From Alphaproteobacteria bacterium UBA1303 (GTDB lineage: Bacteria > Pseudomonadota > Alphaproteobacteria > Micropepsales > Micropepsaceae): 34,985 nt of DNA. The position numbers were made by a program, and so were the translations under genes. Below are positions 14,944 to 24,104 of the stretch, in pieces. Positions within the stretch are counted from its first letter, which is position 1; each line of letters starts with the position of its first letter. Location: NCBI GenBank assembly GCA_002307315.1, contig DBTZ01000049.1, positions 78,997-113,981 of the forward strand, given 5' to 3'. A model generated the notes under the pieces. It ran no database searches. It saw only the letters and a program-made list of their open reading frames with translations, and was not told the DNA's origin.

Positions 14944-16065
14944 ATGTCGCGATTGTCGTTCTACCTCCTCAAGCAGATGATCGGGCCGGCGGCGCTGTTC
15001 GCCTTCCTGATGACCTGCGTGGTGTGGCTGACCCAATCGCTGCGCTTGCTCGACCTGGTCATTAACCGCGGACAGTCGGCACCGACGTTCGTCTATCTGA
15101 CGATGCTGATTCTGCCGGCCCTGCTGGCCATTATCCTGCCGATCGCCTTCTTCGCCGGATCGCTCTACGCCCTGTCCAAGTTGCATAACGACAGCGAACT
15201 GGTGGTGATGTCGTCGGCCGGTTTTTCGCACCGCCAATTGGCGGTGCCGGTGCTGGTCGCCGCCGCCCTGGCGATGGCGCTGACCTATTTTTGCGCGCTC
15301 TATCTGATGCCGGTCAGCCAACGGGTCATGCGCGACAAGGTAGTCGACATCCGCGCCGACATTGGCTCGGCGATGTTCAGCGAGGGCGCATTCAACACCC
15401 CGGCCAAGGGGTTGACGGTGTTCATCCGCGAAGTCGACTCGCAAAGCACCGTGCATGGCATTCTGGTGCATGACAATCGCGACGCCGGAAATCCGGTCAC
15501 CTATCTCGCCGAATACGGACAGTTGGTCCAGACGCCGGAAGGGACGCGACTGGTCATGAAGAACGGCACCGTCGAACGGATTGCCGAAGCCGGTGCCAAG
15601 TTGTCGATGCTGCGGTTCGAGCGCTACGTCTTCGACCTCGAGCAATTTGCCGGTCCGCCCCGGGTGGTCGAGCGGGCGTCCAACGAGCGTTACTTAAGCG
15701 AACTGCTGCACCCCGCCCCCAACCTCAAGCCCCGCACCCGCCGCGCCTATTTTGCCGAAGCGCACAACCGCCTATCGCAACCCCTCTACTGCCTCGCCTT
15801 CGCGTTGATTGCTTTGGTGGCGGTGACGCGCGGACGGCGCTCGCGCGGCGCCAATGCCTTGCGCATGTCCGCCGCCGCAGCAGCAGCAGCGCTGCTTCGC
15901 ATCGCCGGATACGGCGTGCAGGGGCTGGCCTCCGGCAACAACGCCTTCTGGCCGCTGTTCTATGCCATTCCGCTTCTCGGTGCGGTGTTGGCACTGGCAA
16001 TCTATGCCGATTGGATGCCGAGAATCTTTGCCCCTGCCGGTACGGCGACCAAGGAGAACCGATGA
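14944..16065 (+). CDS. lptF: LPS export permease LptF
   Basis: LptF is one of two inner-membrane subunits of the LptB2FG transporter that extracts LPS from the inner membrane and pushes it towards LptC. The 373-residue protein has the usual plan: two or three N-terminal membrane helices (LIGPAALFAFLMTC-like start, then FVYLTMLILPALLAIILPIAFFAG split over two helices), the cytoplasmic coupling stretch YALSKLHNDSELVVMSSAG near residue 80-97, a periplasmic beta-jellyroll (about 130-260) and three C-terminal helices. The start ATG has AGGAGG eight bases before it. Its TGA overlaps the ATG of lptG. It heads the envelope operon that runs to rsmA. Confidence 0.94.
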   Translation: MSRLSFYLLKQMIGPAALFAFLMTCVVWLTQSLRLLDLVINRGQSAPTFVYLTMLILPALLAIILPIAFFAGSLYALSKLHNDSELVVMSSAGFSHRQLAVPVLVAAALAMALTYFCALYLMPVSQRVMRDKVVDIRADIGSAMFSEGAFNTPAKGLTVFIREVDSQSTVHGILVHDNRDAGNPVTYLAEYGQLVQTPEGTRLVMKNGTVERIAEAGAKLSMLRFERYVFDLEQFAGPPRVVERASNERYLSELLHPAPNLKPRTRRAYFAEAHNRLSQPLYCLAFALIALVAVTRGRRSRGANALRMSAAAAAAALLRIAGYGVQGLASGNNAFWPLFYAIPLLGAVLALAIYADWMPRIFAPAGTATKENR

Positions 16066-17153
16066 ACTGGTCGTGGACGCTTTACCGCTATCTCGGCCGC
16101 CAGTTTCTTTACGGCGTCCTGACGGTGTTCTGCGCTTTTCTGGTGCTGGCGTTTTCGATCGACGTCGTCGATCTGCTGAACCGCACGGCGGGACGCAGCC
16201 TCGACAGCCTGACCGTCATCGGCATGGCGCTGCTGCACCTGCCCGATCTCGGCCAGAAGCTGCTGCCGTTTGCGGTGCTGCTCGGCGGGGTATTGAGTTT
16301 CGTCATGATGTCGCGCCATCAGGAACTGGTGGCCAGCCGCGCCGCCGGTTTTTCGGCCTGGGATTTTCTGCTGCCGCCATTGATCGTCGCGATTCTGCTC
16401 GGCGTATTTCACGTCGCCGCGGTTACGCCGGTCGCCTCGCGTATGCTGGCGCATTTTTCGGCGTTGGAAGCCAAATACATCAAGGGACAGGATTCGCAAT
16501 TGTCGCTCGGCTCCAACGGGTTGTGGCTTCGCCAGGGCGACGAAACCGGGCAATCGGTGATCCACGCGCTGAGAGTATCCAACCAGGGCGCCCACCTGGA
16601 GAACGTGATCGTCTTTCTGTACGGTACCAAGGATAGCTATCTGGGCCGCGTCGACGCCCGATCCGCCGACCTGACCGAAGGCGCCTGGATGATGCGCGGC
16701 GCCTTCGTCAGCGGGTCGGACGGCGCCGTCGCCCGTTACGACCGCTATGTGCTGAGGACCACGCTGACGAAATCGCGCATTCTCGAAAGCTTCGCGCCGC
16801 CCGACACCCTGTCGTTCTGGGCGCTGCCGGCCTTCATCGCCTCGGCGCAGAATGCCGGCTTTACCACCGTGCGCTACCGGCTGTATCTATACAACCTTCT
16901 GACTCTGCCGCTGATGTTCGCCGCAATGGTGTTCATGGCGGCGAGTTTTTCGCTCAATGTGTCGCGCAGCGGCGGGTTGGGCCGTGTGGTACTGTTGGGG
17001 GCGCTCAGCGGATTCGCGGTTTACTTCTTCGGCGATCTCACCACCGCGTTGGGACGTTCGAGCATTCTGCCGGCGGGGCTGGCGGCGACCGCGCCGGCCT
17101 TGGCGGCGATTTTGATCGGCATGACGCTAGTCTTCCACCGGGAGGACGGATGA
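16062..17153 (+). CDS. lptG: LPS export permease LptG
   Basis: Partner of LptF in the LptB2FG transporter. It has 363 residues. ATG 16062 overlaps the lptF stop in ATGA and is preceded by AAGGAG. The N-terminal helices (GRQFLYGVLTVFCAFLVLAFSID) are followed by RTAGRSLDSL, the coupling segment FVMMSRHQELVASRAAGFSAWDF near residues 83-105, a periplasmic domain with LWLRQGDE at about residue 150, and C-terminal helices including LPLMFAAMVFMAASFSL. The LWLRQG-type strand is typical of LptG rather than LptF. Its stop overlaps the lptD start in another ATGA. Confidence 0.94.
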   Translation: MNWSWTLYRYLGRQFLYGVLTVFCAFLVLAFSIDVVDLLNRTAGRSLDSLTVIGMALLHLPDLGQKLLPFAVLLGGVLSFVMMSRHQELVASRAAGFSAWDFLLPPLIVAILLGVFHVAAVTPVASRMLAHFSALEAKYIKGQDSQLSLGSNGLWLRQGDETGQSVIHALRVSNQGAHLENVIVFLYGTKDSYLGRVDARSADLTEGAWMMRGAFVSGSDGAVARYDRYVLRTTLTKSRILESFAPPDTLSFWALPAFIASAQNAGFTTVRYRLYLYNLLTLPLMFAAMVFMAASFSLNVSRSGGLGRVVLLGALSGFAVYFFGDLTTALGRSSILPAGLAATAPALAAILIGMTLVFHREDG

Positions 17154-19324
17154 GCGGACACAGGACTATTCGAACTATCGCGCTGCTGTTTTCGGCGCTG
17201 CTGCCGTTGTGCGCGTTTTCCGCCCAAGCGGACGGCGGCGGCGAGCTTTTGATGCAGGCCGATACCGGCACCTACGACACCAAAAACGACGTCGTGTCCG
17301 CCGACGGACACGTCGAGATCGACTACAAGGGCCGCATACTCTTCGCCGACAAAGTGATCTACGAGCAAAAGATCGACCGCATCGTCGCCAAAGGCCATGT
17401 CCGCCTGATGGACGAAGACGGCAACGTTGCCTTCGCCGACAGCGTTGTCCTATCCAACGCCATGCGCGAGGGCGCGCTGGAAGGCTTCGGGGCGCTGCTT
17501 GGCAAATACGGCCGGCTTGCCGCCGCCTCGGCCACCCGCCGAAACGGCCGCTACACCGATGCGAAGCTGGCGGTCTATTCCAACTGCGAGATTTGCAACC
17601 AGCCGGGGAAACGCACGCCCTTGTGGCAGATCAAGGCGGTGCGCATCGTCCACGACGGCGAAAAGAAGAAAATCGCCTTCAAGGACGCCACCATCGAGAT
17701 CGAAGGCGTGCCGATATTCTACACACCCTATCTCAGAGTTCCCGACCCGACCGTGCATTATTACAGCGGCTTTCTGATGCCCGATTCCGGCTCGAGCAGC
17801 TCGATCGGCTATTTCCTGCGTACCCCCTATTACATCTCGATATCGGAAGCGGAAGACGCCACCGTTTCCCCCCTGGTTTCGACCCGCGGCGGGGTGGTGC
17901 TTTTGGGCGAATACCGCAAGCGCTGGTCCGAGCGAAGCGGACTATGGCTGCAAGCCAGCGGCGCCGAGAATCCCAACGGCGGCGCCAACGAAACCGAACA
18001 GCAGATGTATTCCCATCTCTTCGGCTCGGGCCGGTTTGCCGTCAACGATACCTGGATGACCGGCTTCGACGCACAGGTTTCGTCGAAGGACACCTATCTC
18101 AAGCGCTACGATATTTCGCAGCTCGACCGTCTGATGAGCGACATTTTCGTTTCAGGCGAAAACGGTCGCAGCCGCTTCGCCGTCACCGGTTATTTCTTCC
18201 AGTCCCTACGTACCAGCGACGACAACAACACCTTCCCGGTGGCGCTGCCGTTGGTCGAATACAGCTACATCCCGCTCGACCGCTGGCTGGGCGGCCAATT
18301 CCGCCTCGACGTCAACGCCGTGGCGCTGTCGCGCGACATCGGCGAAAACGACCAGCGGCTGTCGGCCAAGGCGCGCTGGCGCCTGCCTCACATCGCCGCC
18401 GACGGCGAGATGTGGACCTTCCAGCTCGACGGACGCGGCGACTTTTATCACACCGACACGCCCGACGCCGCCGGCAACAGCCACTACACCACCCGGGGCC
18501 TGCCGTCGGCGGCACTCGACTGGCGCTGGCCGTTCATCGCGCAAGGCAAGAACGGCAAATCGTTCATCGTCGAGCCGATCGCGCAAATGATCGCGGCACC
18601 CTACGGCGGCAATCCCCACACGGTCCCCAACGAGGACAGCTACGGGCTGGAAATCGACGACAACAACATCTTCAGTTTCGACCAAGTGCCGGGCTACGAC
18701 CTGCTCGAAAGCGGCCCTCGAGCGAATTTCGGTTTCCGCGCCGAAAGCCGCTTCGAATCCGGCTATGCCGAGGCGCTGATCGGCCAATCCTTCCGGTTGA
18801 AATCCGACCCCATTTTCGCCGACGAAAGCTCGGGGCAAACCGGAACCTCGTCGGACATTGTCGGCCGGTTCAGCGTCAAGTTTCCGCCCTACATGGACGT
18901 CACCCACCGCATCGCCTACAACGAGAGAACCGGCAAAGTGCGGCGAAATGAAGTATATTTAACCGGAATATACGGTAGATCGAGCTTGCAGATTAACTAT
19001 GTGCAGCTATCGGCCGGCGAAGATTTGTCCGCCCGCGAGGAGATCAACACGCAAATCGATCTCAATTTCTACCAAAATTGGCAGGTTTTTGCCGCCATCC
19101 GCCGCGATTTGATCGCCGATCAGACCTTTAGCAACGAATTCGGCATCGGCTACGAAAACGAATGCTTGGGCATCTCGCTGGCCTACAAGCAGAAATTCAC
19201 CTCCGACCGCGACCTGAAGCCCTCGACCGCCATCCTTGTGCATTTTAACCTGAAAACCACCGATGCGCCGATCAGGCCATTTAGTCTGTTCCCGCGCGAC
19301 GTCTTTTCCTATACCAGGAATTAA
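17150..19324 (+). CDS. lptD: LPS-assembly protein LptD (outer-membrane translocon)
   Basis: LptD with LptE inserts LPS into the outer leaflet. The 724-residue protein has a signal peptide (IALLFSALLPLCAFSAQA, cleavage about residue 27), an N-terminal OstA jellyroll (LLMQADTGTYDTKNDVVSA on, about 33-130), then the beta-barrel from about 190 to the end, which finishes with aromatic-rich strands and PFSLFPRDVFSYTRN. Mature cysteines are Cys146 and Cys149 (YSNCEICN) and Cys672 (YENECLG), an odd count compared with four in E. coli. ATG overlaps the lptG stop. No LptE gene is seen in this window. A 130-base gap with a CCCGTTC/GAACGGG palindrome (19343-19358) separates it from surA. Confidence 0.95.
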   Translation: MSGHRTIRTIALLFSALLPLCAFSAQADGGGELLMQADTGTYDTKNDVVSADGHVEIDYKGRILFADKVIYEQKIDRIVAKGHVRLMDEDGNVAFADSVVLSNAMREGALEGFGALLGKYGRLAAASATRRNGRYTDAKLAVYSNCEICNQPGKRTPLWQIKAVRIVHDGEKKKIAFKDATIEIEGVPIFYTPYLRVPDPTVHYYSGFLMPDSGSSSSIGYFLRTPYYISISEAEDATVSPLVSTRGGVVLLGEYRKRWSERSGLWLQASGAENPNGGANETEQQMYSHLFGSGRFAVNDTWMTGFDAQVSSKDTYLKRYDISQLDRLMSDIFVSGENGRSRFAVTGYFFQSLRTSDDNNTFPVALPLVEYSYIPLDRWLGGQFRLDVNAVALSRDIGENDQRLSAKARWRLPHIAADGEMWTFQLDGRGDFYHTDTPDAAGNSHYTTRGLPSAALDWRWPFIAQGKNGKSFIVEPIAQMIAAPYGGNPHTVPNEDSYGLEIDDNNIFSFDQVPGYDLLESGPRANFGFRAESRFESGYAEALIGQSFRLKSDPIFADESSGQTGTSSDIVGRFSVKFPPYMDVTHRIAYNERTGKVRRNEVYLTGIYGRSSLQINYVQLSAGEDLSAREEINTQIDLNFYQNWQVFAAIRRDLIADQTFSNEFGIGYENECLGISLAYKQKFTSDRDLKPSTAILVHFNLKTTDAPIRPFSLFPRDVFSYTRN

Positions 19325-19454
19325 CAGGCTTTTTGTGAACGCCCCGTTCTTGAACGGGAAACGGAATTGTTTATTCTGCGCCGCCGGTCATCGACGCAGG
19401 GTGCGCCGGATCCGCCGCTTAAGCAACGGCCTATCGAGTTTAAGGATTGCCTTG

Positions 19455-20960
19455 ATGATACCGCGGAAATCCCGTTCCGGACTGTCGACCATGTTTTTCG
19501 CCCTGCTCATCGCCGGAGGAATGCTCCCGCTGGCGGGCTGCTCCTGGTTCAGCGACGACGAACCGGAAGCGCCCCCGCCGCAGCAACAGACGGCGAGTTC
19601 CCCCGAAGACGCGGATTACGATCTGGACGAGGCGAAACCCGACGTACCGCCGGCCAAAGAAAAGCTGCGCAACAATATCATCGCGCTGGTCAACGATCAG
19701 CCGATTTCAGTCTACGATCTCGACCAACGGGTCGGACTGATTATGGTGACGTCGAACATTCCCGACACGGCGGAGATGCGCAAGAAGGTGCGCGAACAAG
19801 CGCTCGAACAGCTCGAAACCGAACAGATCCAGCGCCAGGAATCGCAGAAGAACGACATTACGGTCTCCACGCCCGAGGTGGACAAGCGCGTCAAGGACAT
19901 CATCGGCGACAGCAATATTTCCGAAGAACAGCTCAAGGATATACTCAAACAAGGCCACGTTTCGATGGCCACCTTCCGCTCGCAGATTGCCAACCAGATC
20001 CTCTGGCAGAAGGCGGTGCAGGCGATGTACGCCGGGCGGGTCAATATCGCCCCGGAAACGGTGAACGCCGAGATGGCACGCATCCGGGCCAGTGCCGGCA
20101 AGGTACACTACGCGGTGGCGGAAATTTTCGTCGCCGTCGATAATCCCGAGCAGGACGAAAAGGCCCGCAAAGATATCCAGGGATTACACGAGCAGATCAA
20201 AGCCGGCGCGCCGTTCCAGGCGATCGCCCGGCAATTCAGCCAAAGTCCCTCGGCGGCGCAAGGCGGCAACATCGGCGTGATCTATGACGGTCAACTGGCG
20301 CCGGAGCTCAACACGGCGCTGGGAAAGATGAAAACCGGCGAACTGTCCGAGCCGATCCGCGCCACCGGCGGCTACTACCTTGTGATGCTGTTGCAGCGCT
20401 TCGAGCCGGCCGGCACCAAGATCGAGGACATCAAACCGGAAGATCGGGAGCTGCCGGCCAGTTTGCCACTCGCCCGTCTGCTGCTGCCGTTGGGGTTGAA
20501 ACCGTCCAAGGCTCTGACGGACAACGCGATGAACATCGCCAACCAGTTGGCCCAGCGGGTGCCGAATTGCCAAGGGCTGGCGACGGTATCCAAGAACATC
20601 CAGGGAGCGGTGTTCATGAATCTGGGATCGGCGAAGCTGGCCGAACTGAGCCCGCAGATTCGCGAGGAAATGGCCAAGACCGAACCCGGCCGGATCGCCA
20701 AGCCGTTTCTGTCCACGGCGGGGGTGGAGATCTTCGCCCGCTGCGACAAGCCGATCGAAAAACTGCAGGCATACAAGCTGCCGACCCGCGAGGAGATCGA
20801 GCAGCAACTGTTCGAAGAACAGATCAGCGCCATGGCGCGCCGCTACGGCCGCGACTTGCGGCGGGCGGCGACCATTGAAACCCGCGATACCCTGAAAACC
20901 GCCGAGGCGCAAAAGCCTGCCGGGACGGACAACAAAACGGAACCGGCCAAAAAGCCATGA
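19455..20960 (+). CDS. surA: SurA-type periplasmic chaperone/peptidyl-prolyl isomerase, lipoprotein form
   Basis: SurA escorts unfolded outer-membrane proteins through the periplasm. The 501-residue product begins MIPRKSRSGLSTMFFALLIA and has a lipobox LAGC (26-29) followed by Ser at +2, predicting a lipid-anchored protein sorted to the outer membrane; classical SurA is soluble. After a Pro/Gln-rich linker (35-50) comes the SurA N-domain (about 70-220: IIALVNDQPISVYDLDQRVGL, then long helices), one parvulin domain (about 220-315: FSQSPSAAQGGNIGVI, LSEPIRATGGYYLVMLLQR) and a C-terminal helical part; no second parvulin is clear. The tail is Lys/Pro/Ala-rich. ATG 19455 places the signal peptide correctly. 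The stop overlaps the pdxA ATG. Confidence 0.88.
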   Translation: MIPRKSRSGLSTMFFALLIAGGMLPLAGCSWFSDDEPEAPPPQQQTASSPEDADYDLDEAKPDVPPAKEKLRNNIIALVNDQPISVYDLDQRVGLIMVTSNIPDTAEMRKKVREQALEQLETEQIQRQESQKNDITVSTPEVDKRVKDIIGDSNISEEQLKDILKQGHVSMATFRSQIANQILWQKAVQAMYAGRVNIAPETVNAEMARIRASAGKVHYAVAEIFVAVDNPEQDEKARKDIQGLHEQIKAGAPFQAIARQFSQSPSAAQGGNIGVIYDGQLAPELNTALGKMKTGELSEPIRATGGYYLVMLLQRFEPAGTKIEDIKPEDRELPASLPLARLLLPLGLKPSKALTDNAMNIANQLAQRVPNCQGLATVSKNIQGAVFMNLGSAKLAELSPQIREEMAKTEPGRIAKPFLSTAGVEIFARCDKPIEKLQAYKLPTREEIEQQLFEEQISAMARRYGRDLRRAATIETRDTLKTAEAQKPAGTDNKTEPAKKP

Positions 20961-21913
20961 CCCCGGTTAGGTTCGCACCGGAAGCGCCGATTCTTGTTAC
21001 GATGGGCGATCCCTGCGGTATCGGGCCGGAGATTGCCGCCGACACCTATGCCGCCTTCAACGGCGTCATCGGCCAGCGCCCGCTGAAACTGGTCGGCGAT
21101 CCCGACGTGTTCCAACTGTGCAGCGAAATTCCCAGCGGTGAGATCATTCCCACCACGGCGCGGGCGATACGCAAACCCGGCCGCACCTCGCCGGAAAACG
21201 CCGCCGCCACCATCGAGGCGATTTCGCTCGCCGTCGATATGGCAATGAAGGGCGAAGCCGCCGCGGTCGTCACCGCCCCGATTCACAAAGCGGCGCTGAT
21301 GGAAACCGGCTTCAAGTTTCCCGGCCATACCGACTATCTCGCCGAGCTGACCGGCGCCAAACGCGCGGTGATGATGCTGGCCAGCAACGATTTGCGGGTG
21401 GTGCCGCTGACCGCCCACATTCCCTTGAGCAAGGTGCCGCAGGCGATCACCCGCGAACGGATCCTGGAAACGGCGGAGATCCTGCTCGAAGCCTTGAAGC
21501 GCGACTTCGACCTGCCGGCGCCGCGGCTGGCGGTGGCCGGTCTCAATCCGCATGCCGGCGAAGACGGCCTCCTCGGCGGCGAAGAGAAGGACGTCATCAT
21601 TCCCGCCGTCGCCACGCTCAAGGCACACGGCCACAAAGTGTTCGGCCCCCTGCCCTCCGACACCATGTTCCACGAGGAAGCGCGCAAGCACTACGATGCG
21701 GCACTGTGCATGTATCACGATCAAGGCCTGATCCCGCTCAAGACCCTGAGTTTTTGGGAAGGCGTCAACGTTACTCTCGGCCTGCCGATCGTGCGCACGT
21801 CGCCCGATCACGGCACCGGGCTCGACATTGCCGGTCGCGGCATCGCCGACACCCGCAGCATGGTCGCCGCGGTCAAGCTGGCGGCGAAGATGGCCGATGC
21901 CCGCTCCCGCTAA
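20957..21913 (+). CDS. pdxA: 4-hydroxythreonine-4-phosphate dehydrogenase
   Basis: PdxA oxidises 4-phosphohydroxy-L-threonine for the ring of pyridoxal phosphate. The 318-residue chain opens with ILVTMGDPCGIGPEI (12-26, the family has MGDPAGIGPE), then has APIHKAALMETGFKFPGHTDYL split across about 110-130, LNPHAGEDGLLG near 195, and the C-terminal CMYHDQGLIPLK and RTSPDHGTGLDIAG motifs with metal-binding histidines (the HKAAL, YHDQG and PDHGT histidines). ATG overlaps the surA stop (ATGA). surA-pdxA-rsmA order is the same as in E. coli, and supports the surA call. Confidence 0.96.
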   Translation: MTPVRFAPEAPILVTMGDPCGIGPEIAADTYAAFNGVIGQRPLKLVGDPDVFQLCSEIPSGEIIPTTARAIRKPGRTSPENAAATIEAISLAVDMAMKGEAAAVVTAPIHKAALMETGFKFPGHTDYLAELTGAKRAVMMLASNDLRVVPLTAHIPLSKVPQAITRERILETAEILLEALKRDFDLPAPRLAVAGLNPHAGEDGLLGGEEKDVIIPAVATLKAHGHKVFGPLPSDTMFHEEARKHYDAALCMYHDQGLIPLKTLSFWEGVNVTLGLPIVRTSPDHGTGLDIAGRGIADTRSMVAAVKLAAKMADARSR

Positions 21914-22751
21914 CGGGCCGGACCGCCTGCCCCCCTTACGCGACACCATCGCGCAATACGGTTTGGCGGCAAAGAAATCGCTCGGCCAGAATTTTCTGCT
22001 CGATCTCAATCTGACCGGACGCATCGCCCGCGCCGCCGGCGCCAAAGACAACCCGATCTACGAAGTCGGTCCCGGTCCCGGCGGGCTCACCCGTGCGCTT
22101 TTGGCCGAGGGGGCGACCAAGGTGGTCGCGGTCGAGCGCGACGAACGGTGCGTGGCCGCCCTGGCGAGTTTGGCCGTGGCCTATCCGGGCAAGCTTGAGA
22201 TCGTTTCCGCCGACGCGCTGACCATCGACGAAAAAACGCTGTTCGACGCACCGTTCCGCATTGCCGCCAACCTGCCCTACAACATCGCCACCATGCTGCT
22301 AGTGAAATGGCTGTCGGCCGAGGCATGGCCGCCGCCGTGGGCCAGCATGACGCTGATGTTCCAGAAGGAAGTGGCGCAACGGATTTGCGCTGTGCCCGGC
22401 GACCGGGCTTACGGCCGGTTGTCGGTGCTGACCGGCTGGCGGGCAAATGCGAAAATTTTGTTCGACATATCGCCCAACGCCTTCGTACCGCCGCCCAAGG
22501 TGACCTCGTCGGTGGTGCGCATCGAGCCGCTGCCCGCCCCCGTCGCCCCATGCGATCTTCGTACGCTGGAAAAAGTCACCGCCGCAGGGTTCGGCCAACG
22601 CCGCAAGATGCTGCGCCAAAGTCTGAAGACGCTTGCTCCCGACGCCATCGGCCTGTGCCAAGCCGCCGGCATCGATCCCACGTTGCGGGCGGAAAACCTT
22701 ACCGTCGCCGATTTCGCCGCACTGGCAAGAAGCTACGTAGCCGTCGGCTAG
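21897..22751 (+). CDS. rsmA: 16S rRNA (adenine1518-N6/adenine1519-N6)-dimethyltransferase
   Basis: RsmA (KsgA) dimethylates two adenines in the 3' end helix 45 of 16S rRNA during late 30S assembly; its loss gives kasugamycin resistance. The 284-residue protein has KKSLGQNFLLDLNL (26-39), the SAM-binding EVGPGPGGLT (56-65) and the catalytic NLPYNIA (125-131), followed by MFQKEVAQRI and GRLSVLTGW. ATG 21897 overlaps the end of pdxA by 17 bases and has GAAGATGG before it. The stop TAG (22749-22751) is at the same time the first three bases of palindromic repeat copy E. Confidence 0.96.
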   Translation: MPAPANGPDRLPPLRDTIAQYGLAAKKSLGQNFLLDLNLTGRIARAAGAKDNPIYEVGPGPGGLTRALLAEGATKVVAVERDERCVAALASLAVAYPGKLEIVSADALTIDEKTLFDAPFRIAANLPYNIATMLLVKWLSAEAWPPPWASMTLMFQKEVAQRICAVPGDRAYGRLSVLTGWRANAKILFDISPNAFVPPPKVTSSVVRIEPLPAPVAPCDLRTLEKVTAAGFGQRRKMLRQSLKTLAPDAIGLCQAAGIDPTLRAENLTVADFAALARSYVAVG

Positions 22752-22850
22752 AGCAACGTGCGCAAAAGTGTGTTCACTTTTGCGCGGAAAGTTGCGACCA
22801 ACCAAAGGGATAGAGCGGTGCGCCGATTCCGTCTGAAGGCGCGGCGCTCT
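22749..22850. repeat. RIME-like double-hairpin repeat, copy E (divergent subfamily)
   Basis: Starts TAGAGCAACGTGCGC, on the rsmA stop codon. First stem GCGCAAAAGTG (22760-22770) and CACTTTTGCGC (22775-22785) around TGTT, inside outer arms GCAAC and GTTGC; linker GCGACCAACCAAAGGGA; second stem AGAGCGGTGCGCC and GGCGCGGCGCTCT. The architecture (TAGAGC, first stem, GCGAC-CAA-linker, TAGAGC, second stem, GCTCT) equals that of copies B and D although the stem sequences differ. It could also act as the 3' hairpin of the rsmA transcript. Confidence 0.82.
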
Positions 22851-22880
22851 GGAGCGCTTCACAGAAAAGTGGAATCCGGC
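22851..22880. repeat. RIME-like repeat, half copy
   Basis: GGAGCGCTTCACAGAAAAG followed by TGGAATCCGG is the left part of the AGCGCTTC subfamily (compare 6472 and 7687). It lies directly after copy E and lacks the returning arm, so it is a truncated copy. Confidence 0.7.
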
Positions 22881-22950
22881 CTTGCGCATATTGCACGCGG
22901 ATCGAAATTCATCCGTCGCGGGCCGGAATTAAAATCGACTCCGCCCCCAA

Positions 22951-24093
22951 TTATTTGCGGCATTGCCCGAGACGCGGCCCGATTTTGCTCTCAAAGGCCT
23001 TCAATGCGCTGTTCACAACTTGATGCATGTCGAGATAACTGTATCCCCCCAAGCGTCCCCCGAAAAAAACATTACTTTCCCGCCTCGCGAGTTCGACATA
23101 ACTCGCGTAGAGATTTTTATCCGCCGACGTGTTGATCGGGTAATACGGTTCGTCGCCCCGTCCGGCCGAGCGGCTGAACTCCCTCATAATGATGGTCTCG
23201 TCGCCGCAGACCGTTTCGGGGCGGACGTGTTTGTATTCGACGATGCGCGTCCACGGCACGGTTTCATCGGCGTAGTTTACGGTTACACAGCCTTGAAAAT
23301 CGCCTTTCAGGCGTTCGGCCTCGAAATCAAGCGTACGCCAGCCGAGCGCCCCGAGACGATAATCGAAATAACCGTCGATGGCGCCCGTATAAACGACCAA
23401 AGCCTTCGAAGCATCCTGTCGGCAATCTCGCCAGTCCACATTGAGGCGCAGCGATATGTTGGGGTGCGCGGCCATCTTCTCGAATAGAGCGCCATAACCG
23501 TCTTTAGGCATATACTGCCACTTGTCGTTAAAGTAACGGCTGTCGAACGTAAACCGAACCGGCAGTCGTGCGATAGTTTCGGCCGGAAGATCGCGCGGAT
23601 CGGTTTGCCATTGCTTTTTGGTATAACCGCGGATGAACGCTTCGTAGAGCGGGCGGCCGATAAGCGAAATCGCCTTTTCTTCCAAATTGCGCGGCTCGGC
23701 GATTTCTTTCGCGCTTTCCTCCACCCATTTTCGCGCCTCGCCGGGCGAGAGATACCGGTTCAAGAACGAACAAATCGTGCCCAAATTAATCGGCATCGGA
23801 TAGATCTTACCGCCCGATGCGCTCCAAACCCGCAGTTCGAAGGGATACCAATCCGTAAAATTGGAAAGATAGGTAAAAACCTCTTCGTTGTTGGTATGAA
23901 AAAAATGGGGGCCGTATTTATGGATTTCGATATTGGTGGAATCGTCCCTATAGCTGAATGCATTTCCCCCGATATGCGGGCGCTTGTCGATAACGACGAC
24001 ACGATGCCCGTTCGATGCGGCTCTTTCCGCGATCGTCAGTCCATAGAGACCCGCGCCTACGACGATAAGGTCCGCATGATCAAACAGCGACAA
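22951..24093 (-). CDS. glf: UDP-galactopyranose mutase
   Basis: Glf converts UDP-galactopyranose to UDP-galactofuranose using reduced FAD, supplying Galf to surface glycans. The 380-residue protein has the FAD-binding LIVVGAGLYGLT (9-20), VVVIDKRPHIGGNAFS (33-48), the flavin/substrate segment HKYGPHFFHT (58-67), the Trp-rich ELRVWSASGGKIYPMPIN near 90, FIRGYTKKQW and the C-terminal FFGGRLGGYSYLDMHQVV that closes the FAD site. The start is TTG at 24093, supported by AAGGGGGA upstream and by the family's usual N-terminus; no ATG lies closer. It follows the GT43-like gene by 11 bases and so shares its transcript. Confidence 0.95.
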   Translation of the reverse strand: MSLFDHADLIVVGAGLYGLTIAERAASNGHRVVVIDKRPHIGGNAFSYRDDSTNIEIHKYGPHFFHTNNEEVFTYLSNFTDWYPFELRVWSASGGKIYPMPINLGTICSFLNRYLSPGEARKWVEESAKEIAEPRNLEEKAISLIGRPLYEAFIRGYTKKQWQTDPRDLPAETIARLPVRFTFDSRYFNDKWQYMPKDGYGALFEKMAAHPNISLRLNVDWRDCRQDASKALVVYTGAIDGYFDYRLGALGWRTLDFEAERLKGDFQGCVTVNYADETVPWTRIVEYKHVRPETVCGDETIIMREFSRSAGRGDEPYYPINTSADKNLYASYVELARRESNVFFGGRLGGYSYLDMHQVVNSALKAFESKIGPRLGQCRK

Positions 24094-24104
24094 GGCCGTC
24101 CCCC

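Noticed and set aside
19343..19358. Terminator between lptD and surA (CCCGTTC/GAACGGG)
   Set aside because: The loop would be only two bases and no U-run follows; it is noted only as a small palindrome.
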